From contig JANLTU010000060.1 in assembly GCA_031363085.1 (NCBI GenBank), positions 1 to 7,243 of the forward strand: 7,243 nt of DNA, read 5' to 3'. Source of the DNA: UBA6921 sp031363085 (GTDB lineage: Bacteria; Pseudomonadota; Gammaproteobacteria; SG8-11). Of the stretch, positions 1 to 4,556 are shown piece by piece. Position 1 is the stretch's first letter. Each line of letters starts with the position of its first letter. Position numbers and translations under genes: made by a program. The notes beneath the pieces were generated by a model. The model was not told the DNA's origin and ran no database searches. It saw nothing but the letters and a program-made list of their open reading frames with translations.

Positions 1-160
1 GACTCACGTCTTAAAGGTCAGTAAAATCCTTCACACCGGCGCTAGGCAATAAAGTCTGATTTGCGGTATTCCCGAGGTATTACGGCGCGGTTTTTTTTGT
101 TAGCCTCTGCGCGCGCCGGGTCAGATTCTGTTTCCAGTTCACTGAAAAGGTCGATTGGAA

Positions 161-1459
161 ATGGATGGAAGGGGGATGGGAACGTTGAGCTTCGCTATTC
201 GTAGTGGCATGGCCGTGCTGATGTTATGTTCGGTGTGCGGCTGTGCACGGTCGGTGCTCGCGGTACGTGCGCCACCGATGTCGTCGCCGCTGCGTTTGGA
301 GGTCACAACCACCGATGGCGCCGTGCGTCCGGGTGCGCGCGTCGCGGTGCATGTGCGCCTGTGGAATCCCAACAGCGTGCCGATCCGCAACGTGGATATC
401 GCGCTGATTCATACGCCGTCGCTGCTGCCGGTGGGCGGCAGCGGGTCAAGCGTCGCGCGCACCGACTACGGCGTGCTGAATATCGACCGCATCATGCGGC
501 TGGACCCCGGCGGATTCGCGGAATGGTGGTTGGTGTTACGCGCGGTGCGGCCCGGTGACGCGAGTGCCAGCGCAATTGCAACACCGGTGGACGCGCATAC
601 CAGTGTGGAAACCGTGCAATGGCATGTGCTCGACGGCACGGGCGCACCCGATGCAATCGCACGTGACGACGATCCGGCCACGCTTGCGCGGGCCTACATC
701 GCAAGCAGCCAGGAGTATCGCGCCAGCGGTCGGCATCGCGACGAATTGCATGCGTTGTACACCGCGCGCGCGTTCATCGAGCAGGCGGCGGCCAAGCAAC
801 TCGCAGTGACCCCTTGGGCTGATCTGGCGGATCGCGCGAGCGAATTATACTTGGCTGAATATGGCGCGCGCCCAGCACCGGTGCAGCAGGCGGCGTTGCC
901 GCGCACCAGCGTACTGAACGGCGTGGTGCTCGACAAATCCAGCCAAGCACCCATCGCCGCCGCGACCGTCACGTTGCATTCAATCCTGACTGATACGATT
1001 TACGCCAAGGTCACCACCGCCACCGACGGCGAATTCCAAATCCCCGACTTGGGCACCGAACCGGTGATCATGGTCATTGCGATGCCAGGTTACCTGACGA
1101 GCATGCACTCCGGTTTCGAGATGAGCCCCGACGCGATTACGCGTTTGGTCACCGAGCTTGAGCCGGCGCCAGTAGTGTCGCTGCAACAAATAAGCGAAGG
1201 GCGGGATCTGGCCGAGTTGCACGGCACCTTGACCGGATACTACGGCGACGGCGCAGCCAACGTTGAAGTGCTCCTGGTCGGCGCCGACACGCGTGCGGTG
1301 CTGACCGATGCGCAGGGTGAATTCCGCTTCACCGAGGTGATGCCGGGCGACTACGCCTTTGTTGCGCAGAAGCCGGGCTATGCCGCAATCCAGCGCGATG
1401 TGCTTAATCTGTCACCGGGCGGCGTGTTCGAAGTGCAGTTCACGCTGGAGCCCGAATGA
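161..1459 (+). CDS. Putative lipoprotein with tandem carboxypeptidase-regulatory-like domains
   Basis: Predicted exported lipoprotein of about 432 residues, function unknown. The N-terminus has an Arg, a hydrophobic stretch (AVLMLCSV) and a lipobox-like V-C-G-C, making Cys28 the probable lipidated residue; Cys at the -2 position is unusual. Residues about 44-158 look like an Ig/CARDB-type beta domain, with phrases such as VRLWNPNSVPIRNVDI. Residues about 170-235 are Ala-rich and helical, possibly TPR-like. Residues about 249-335 and 351-432 are two similar beta domains of the carboxypeptidase regulatory-like type, each with a G-x-V/L opening, a T-D-x-x-G-E-F turn and a PGY motif. I chose ATG 161 because AAAAGG lies 10 bases upstream; TTG 155 and ATG 176 are alternatives, and ATG 176 still leaves a complete signal peptide. 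The domain types suggest surface or periplasmic binding. Nothing links it to the pdh genes beyond proximity. Confidence 0.8.
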   Translation: MDGRGMGTLSFAIRSGMAVLMLCSVCGCARSVLAVRAPPMSSPLRLEVTTTDGAVRPGARVAVHVRLWNPNSVPIRNVDIALIHTPSLLPVGGSGSSVARTDYGVLNIDRIMRLDPGGFAEWWLVLRAVRPGDASASAIATPVDAHTSVETVQWHVLDGTGAPDAIARDDDPATLARAYIASSQEYRASGRHRDELHALYTARAFIEQAAAKQLAVTPWADLADRASELYLAEYGARPAPVQQAALPRTSVLNGVVLDKSSQAPIAAATVTLHSILTDTIYAKVTTATDGEFQIPDLGTEPVIMVIAMPGYLTSMHSGFEMSPDAITRLVTELEPAPVVSLQQISEGRDLAELHGTLTGYYGDGAANVEVLLVGADTRAVLTDAQGEFRFTEVMPGDYAFVAQKPGYAAIQRDVLNLSPGGVFEVQFTLEPE

Positions 1460-1461
1460 GT

Positions 1462-1474
1462 GGTCAACTTGACC
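1462..1474. promoter_or_regulatory. Perfect 13-bp inverted repeat, candidate operator
   Basis: GGTCAA-C-TTGACC forms a perfect palindrome with 6-bp arms and a one-base centre, three bases after the lipoprotein stop codon and about 100 bases upstream of pdhA. The right arm TTGACC also resembles a -35 box, though no good -10 follows. The TGGT...ACC pattern is loosely like operators of GntR-family regulators (the PdhR/FadR family binds TGGT-ACCA type sites), but it is not a match to the E. coli PdhR site. Operator function is inferred from symmetry and position only. Confidence 0.35.
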
Positions 1475-1507
1475 TGATTTTGTAAAACCACGATCATAGC
1501 GCGCTTC

Positions 1508-1532
1508 CCCGCTCGGATCGTACCGCAGCGGG
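1508..1532 (+). other. GC-rich hairpin in the pdhA leader
   Basis: CCCGCT (1508-1513) pairs with AGCGGG (1527-1532). An inner stem CGG (1514-1516) pairs with CCG (1523-1525), leaving one bulged C and a 6-base loop. No T-run follows directly; five Ts occur only at 1553-1557, so it is not a standard intrinsic terminator. It could be a leader structure of the pdh transcript or the decaying terminator of the lipoprotein gene. Confidence 0.35.
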
Positions 1533-1574
1533 CGTGTTGACCATGAGCCATGTTTTTCTATTTCCAGGAGCACC

Positions 1575-2567
1575 ATGAACGCCGCTGACAAGAAACGGCT
1601 GTTGCGCGAAATGTTGTTTGCGCGACGCTTCGAAGAGCGCTGTTACGAAGCCTATATGGAGCGCAAGGTAGGCGGATTTTTGCATTTATATCCCGGCCAG
1701 GAAGCGTGTTGTTTCGGCGTGATGGAAGCCGCGCGTCCCGGTCACGATTATGTGATCACCGGCTATCGCGACCATGTGCATGCGATCAAATGCGGTGCCG
1801 ATCCCAAGGCGGTGATGGCCGAGCTGTATGCAAAAGAAACCGGCTGCAGCAAAGGGCGTGGCGGGTCCATGCACATCTTCGACGTGAAGCATCGCTTCAT
1901 GGGCGGCTATGCGCTGGTCGGTGGGCCGTTTCCGTTGGCGGTGGGCATGGCCAAAGCCATCAAGATGAAAGGCGGCGATGAAATTTCAATTTGCTTCCTC
2001 GGCGATGCGGCCAACAATCAGGGCACTTTCCACGAGAGCCTGAACATGGCAGCGCTGTGGAAGCTGCCGGTATTGTTCGTCTGCGAAAATAATCTATACG
2101 GCATCGGCACGCGCATTGATCGTTCGACGGCGGTGACGCAGCAGTACAAGCGCGTGTGCGGCTACGACATCCCGGCCTCGCAGGTCGACGGTCAAGACAT
2201 TGAAGTAGTGTACAAAGAAGCCAAAAAAGCCGTGGACCATGTGCGCTCGGGTAAGGGTCCGTACTTTCTGGAATTGCTGACCTATCGCTTTCGCGGGCAC
2301 TCGATGTCCGACTCCAACAAATATCGCTCCAAGGAAGAAGAAGAAACCTGGGCCAAGCGTGATCCGCTGTATATTTTGAAAACGCGTCTGATCGCCGCGA
2401 AGGAGCTGACCGAAGCGCAGTACCAGAAACTGGACAAAGACATTATCGAGGAGATCGAGAAAGACATTATTCCGTTTGCTGAAAGCTCGCCGGAACCGAA
2501 GGTGGAAGAGCTGACGAAATACCTGTTCGGCGAGAACGATCCCTATGTGCGCGGAGGTGCGCGGTAA
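1575..2567 (+). CDS. pdhA: Pyruvate dehydrogenase E1 component, alpha subunit
   Basis: Thiamine-diphosphate-dependent alpha subunit of the heterotetrameric E1, which decarboxylates pyruvate and, with E1 beta, reductively acetylates the E2 lipoyl group in the cytoplasm. At 330 residues it has the usual length. Visible motifs are GRGGSMHIFD (about 95-104), the ThDP/Mg motif starting at Gly143-Asp144 and ending 26 residues later at Asn172-Asn173 (CENNLYG), and the phosphorylation-loop-like segment RGHSMSDSNKYR with the conserved His242. The canonical GDG is GDA here (Ala145), although the following NQG and the NN pair are intact. The start ATG has AGGAG four bases upstream. The stop overlaps the pdhB start by one base, so the two subunits are translationally coupled. 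Pyruvate rather than a branched-chain or acetoin substrate is inferred from overall resemblance and the E2 type. Confidence 0.93.
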   Translation: MNAADKKRLLREMLFARRFEERCYEAYMERKVGGFLHLYPGQEACCFGVMEAARPGHDYVITGYRDHVHAIKCGADPKAVMAELYAKETGCSKGRGGSMHIFDVKHRFMGGYALVGGPFPLAVGMAKAIKMKGGDEISICFLGDAANNQGTFHESLNMAALWKLPVLFVCENNLYGIGTRIDRSTAVTQQYKRVCGYDIPASQVDGQDIEVVYKEAKKAVDHVRSGKGPYFLELLTYRFRGHSMSDSNKYRSKEEEETWAKRDPLYILKTRLIAAKELTEAQYQKLDKDIIEEIEKDIIPFAESSPEPKVEELTKYLFGENDPYVRGGAR

Positions 2568-2569
2568 TG
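2553..2569 (+). promoter_or_regulatory. Ribosome binding site and TAATG coupling for pdhB
   Basis: GGAGG at 2553-2557 lies inside the end of pdhA, nine bases before ATG 2567. The pdhA stop TAA (2565-2567) shares its last base with the ATG, giving TAATG. This fixes the pdhB start and supports coupled translation of the two E1 subunits in equal amounts. Confidence 0.8.
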
Positions 2570-3547
2570 GCTGAGATCTTTTTTTGGGAGGCCGTGCGGC
2601 GCGCGCATGACGAAGAAATGGCGCGCGATCCAATGGTGATCTGCATGGGTGAAGACGTCGGCGTGGTCGGCGGCACTTACAAGGCGACGCAAGGGTTGTA
2701 CGACAAATACGGCCCGGAGCGCGTCATCGACACGCCGATTTCCGAGAACGGCTTTACCGGTTTGGGCATCGGTGCGGCGTTTCTGGGCGTGCGCCCGATC
2801 ATCGAAATCATGTCGGTGAATTTCGCGTGGCTGGCGCTGGATCAGATCGCCAACTCGGCGGCGAAAGTGCGCTACATGTCGGGCGGGCAACTCACCGCGC
2901 CGGTGGTGATTCGCTCGCCGGGCGGCGTTGCGCATCAGTTGGGCGCGCAGCATTCCGGACGCATGGAAAAGGTGTTCATGAGCATCGCCGGGTTGCGCGT
3001 GGTCACGCCGTCGAACCCGAAGCAGGCGTATGGCTTGATCAAGTCGGCGGTGCGTTGCAACGATCCGGTGTTCATCAACGAACACGAATACATGTACAGC
3101 ATGAAGGGTGAGGTGCCCGACGCGGAGTATTTCCATCCGCTGGAAGGTTCCGACGTCGCGCGCACGGGTCGCGACGTGACATTATTGGGGTACAACATTT
3201 CGGTGCAGTGGTGTTTGCAGGCGGCGGAAATTTTATCCAAACAACACGGCATTGAAGCGGAAGTGGTCGACCTGTTTGCGTTGAGCCCGCTGGATCGCGC
3301 AGGCATCAAAGAGTCGGTCAGCAAGACGCACCGCGCCGTGGTAGTCGAAGAAGCCGAAGCGCCGGTCGGTGTGGGCGCGGAAGTGATCGCCCTCATCAAC
3401 GAAGAATGTTTCTTTGAGCTCGACGCCGCGCCGCTGCGTGTATCGGCCGCCAACGTGCCGATTCCGTTCAATCACACGCTGGAAAAAGCGGCGATTCCAA
3501 ACGCGCAAGACGTGGTGAAGGCGGTGTTGAAGATGTTGGGTAAATGA
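2567..3547 (+). CDS. pdhB: Pyruvate dehydrogenase E1 component, beta subunit
   Basis: Beta subunit of the E1 alpha2-beta2 heterotetramer; it supplies the glutamate that activates ThDP and contributes to E2 binding. It has 326 residues, the normal family length. The N-terminal pyrimidine-binding domain shows MGEDVGVVGGTYKATQGL and DTPISENGFTG, with Glu60 the likely ThDP-activating residue. GAQHSGRMEKVF, VVTPSNPKQAYGLIKSA and DPVFINEHE follow. The C-terminal transketolase-type domain (about 190-326) includes EVVDLFALSPLD, VVVEEAEAPVGVGAEV and VPIPFNHTLEKAAIPN. The usual D-L-R of the EVIDLR...PLD motif is D-L-F here, a minor deviation. In a normal operon E2 would follow directly; here about 1 kb of foreign-looking DNA lies between. 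Confidence 0.94.
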   Translation: MAEIFFWEAVRRAHDEEMARDPMVICMGEDVGVVGGTYKATQGLYDKYGPERVIDTPISENGFTGLGIGAAFLGVRPIIEIMSVNFAWLALDQIANSAAKVRYMSGGQLTAPVVIRSPGGVAHQLGAQHSGRMEKVFMSIAGLRVVTPSNPKQAYGLIKSAVRCNDPVFINEHEYMYSMKGEVPDAEYFHPLEGSDVARTGRDVTLLGYNISVQWCLQAAEILSKQHGIEAEVVDLFALSPLDRAGIKESVSKTHRAVVVEEAEAPVGVGAEVIALINEECFFELDAAPLRVSAANVPIPFNHTLEKAAIPNAQDVVKAVLKMLGK

Positions 3548-3555
3548 AAGTAGCC
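3542..3555 (+). repeat. Imperfect direct repeat, left copy
   Basis: AAATGAAAGTAGCC spans the pdhB stop codon. It matches 13 of 14 bases with AAAGGAAAGTAGCC at 4166-4179, which spans the stop codon of the gene at 3602-4177; the last 10 bases are identical. It sits at the left boundary of the AT-rich insert. It may mark an insertion or recombination event, or be chance. Confidence 0.4.
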
Positions 3556-3601
3556 GCGCGTTCGCAGATCCAGTCACTGCAAACTCACAGAGGTAGAAAG
3601 T

Positions 3602-4177
3602 ATGGCAGGAATCCGGATTGCGGCATTGCTGGTGTTTCATCTTGTCAGCAGCTTCGTTTCACCTTCATATGCTGGATATGCTGGGGAGCAAACAGATCTG
3701 GAGAAAAAATTTCTCGACATGTACAGCTCTACGGATTTCAAAACACGAGTTACTGCCTATGTGCTGACAGGGGACGTATCCAGCGATTTATTGAAGGAAC
3801 GCTTAAGAAAGATCGTTATTCAAAAGACCGGAGTGGAGCGAACCGCAATTTTGTATGCACTGAACTGGCGCTCAAGTAACGAGGACGAGCAAATGGCTTT
3901 TATCGAGTCCGTTCCCACTGACCACAAGGGAATCAAGCAACTCTTGGAAGTTGATTCAGGAGCTAAATCGTACTTAAAGGGGCCAGTTTATTTATTTATT
4001 ATTGATTTGTTGGGTAGCTATGCGGGTAGGCATGATATCGCCTTGGAAAAATTGCTGCGTATTTACGATCAATCGGATGGGTGGATGGCGGAAAACGTGT
4101 CGTCGATGATTCAGGGAGCTGTAGATGTTCGCGTGGAAATTGAGTCGAATCGACTACGGCGAGAAAAAGGAAAGTAG
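3602..4177 (+). CDS. Secreted helical protein of unknown family, candidate immunity protein
   Basis: A 191-residue protein I do not recognise. It starts with a clear Sec signal peptide: Arg5, a hydrophobic core (IAALLVFHLVSSFV) and a probable signal peptidase I site after Ser22-Tyr23-Ala24, so the mature protein is likely periplasmic. The rest is rich in charged, helix-favouring residues (for example LKERLRKIVIQK and EKLLRIYDQSDGW), possibly an all-helical HEAT-like fold. AGAGG lies eight bases before the ATG. It is followed after two bases by the transpeptidase-like gene, so the two are surely co-transcribed. A periplasmic partner beside a peptidoglycan-targeting protein fits an immunity role, as with periplasmic immunity to Tlde1. 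That role is inferred from context, not from sequence family. The region is AT-richer than the pdh genes (hand count 42% GC at 3661-3720, 32% at 3961-4020). Confidence 0.72.
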   Translation: MAGIRIAALLVFHLVSSFVSPSYAGYAGEQTDLEKKFLDMYSSTDFKTRVTAYVLTGDVSSDLLKERLRKIVIQKTGVERTAILYALNWRSSNEDEQMAFIESVPTDHKGIKQLLEVDSGAKSYLKGPVYLFIIDLLGSYAGRHDIALEKLLRIYDQSDGWMAENVSSMIQGAVDVRVEIESNRLRREKGK

Positions 4178-4179
4178 CC
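4166..4179 (+). repeat. Imperfect direct repeat, right copy
   Basis: AAAGGAAAGTAGCC matches 3542-3555 in 13 of 14 positions. It carries both the Shine-Dalgarno-like AAGGAAAG for the next gene and the stop of the previous one, so functional constraint could explain part of the similarity. The two copies are 624 bases apart and bracket the 191-residue gene. Confidence 0.4.
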
Positions 4180-4533
4180 ATGTGGATTTTCTGCAATGAA
4201 ATACTAACGTCACCTTTTGGGGATCAATGGAATGCAGTGAGTGGTACGCACAGCTACAAATACATGCCGCTGCCCAAGGGCGAGTATCTGATAGGGGAAA
4301 CATTTTTAGTCAACCCACCCGAGTTCCAAAAGGGGGCATATAGAGATCAGAACGGCTTTGCCTGGTTTACTCGCTTACAGCCCACATTTTCTATGCCTCG
4401 CACCGGGTTAGCCATTCACCCCGATGGCAACCTGCCGGGTACTGAGGGGTGCATCGGTTTGAAGGATTTCGATACTTCTCGTGTCTATTCTTCGCTTAAG
4501 AACTCACGCGGACAGAAATTGCTTGTTTGTTAG
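4180..4533 (+). CDS. L,D-transpeptidase-like (DUF2778/Tlde1-like) protein, candidate peptidoglycan effector
   Basis: A 117-residue single-domain protein without a signal peptide. The central PLPKGEYLIG (31-39) and the segment GLAIHPDGNLPGTEGCIGL (76-94) resemble the family that includes DUF2778 and the type VI secretion effector Tlde1. In those proteins a P-x-P-x-G-x-Y-x-I-G segment precedes a His...GC active site. His80 and Cys91 would be the catalytic pair; the cysteine forms an acyl-enzyme with peptidoglycan stem peptides in YkuD-type L,D-transpeptidases. Tlde1 cleaves tetrapeptides or swaps D-amino acids in the periplasm. The lack of a signal peptide fits delivery by a secretion system or phage machinery rather than a housekeeping transpeptidase. 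The start has a strong AAGGAAAG six bases upstream, and the preceding secreted protein may be its immunity partner. Family assignment is by motif memory and moderately sure; effector function is inferred. Confidence 0.72.
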   Translation: MWIFCNEILTSPFGDQWNAVSGTHSYKYMPLPKGEYLIGETFLVNPPEFQKGAYRDQNGFAWFTRLQPTFSMPRTGLAIHPDGNLPGTEGCIGLKDFDTSRVYSSLKNSRGQKLLVC

Positions 4534-4556
4534 TTGATCTCTCTTGGAATTTTAAT

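Noticed and set aside
2..52. Possible tail of an upstream gene ending in TAA at 50-52 (last residues VSKILHTGARQ)
   Set aside because: Only 16 codons are visible and no family is recognisable; an open frame this short is expected by chance.
62..98. Possible terminator: GC-rich stretch followed by eight Ts at 91-98
   Set aside because: The T-run is good, but I could not find a convincing stem; only 3-bp pairings such as CCG/CGG are available before it.
1537..1563. Promoter-like TTGACC followed by CTATTT
   Set aside because: The spacing is about 15 bases, the -10 match is poor, and it lies almost on the pdhA ribosome binding site.
2543..3136. Long minus-strand ORF opposite pdhB
   Set aside because: His/Arg-rich translation typical of the antisense of a GC-rich gene; pdhB on the + strand is unambiguous.
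3544..3879. Alternate-frame ORF starting at an ATGA overlap with the pdhB stop
   Set aside because: It has no recognisable features, a Cys/Arg-rich odd composition, and overlaps the gene at 3602 that has a good signal peptide and ribosome binding site.
3548..4556. Insertion sequence or integron cassette as carrier of the insert
   Set aside because: No transposase or integrase and no terminal inverted repeats were seen at the edges; only the 14-base imperfect direct repeat is present.
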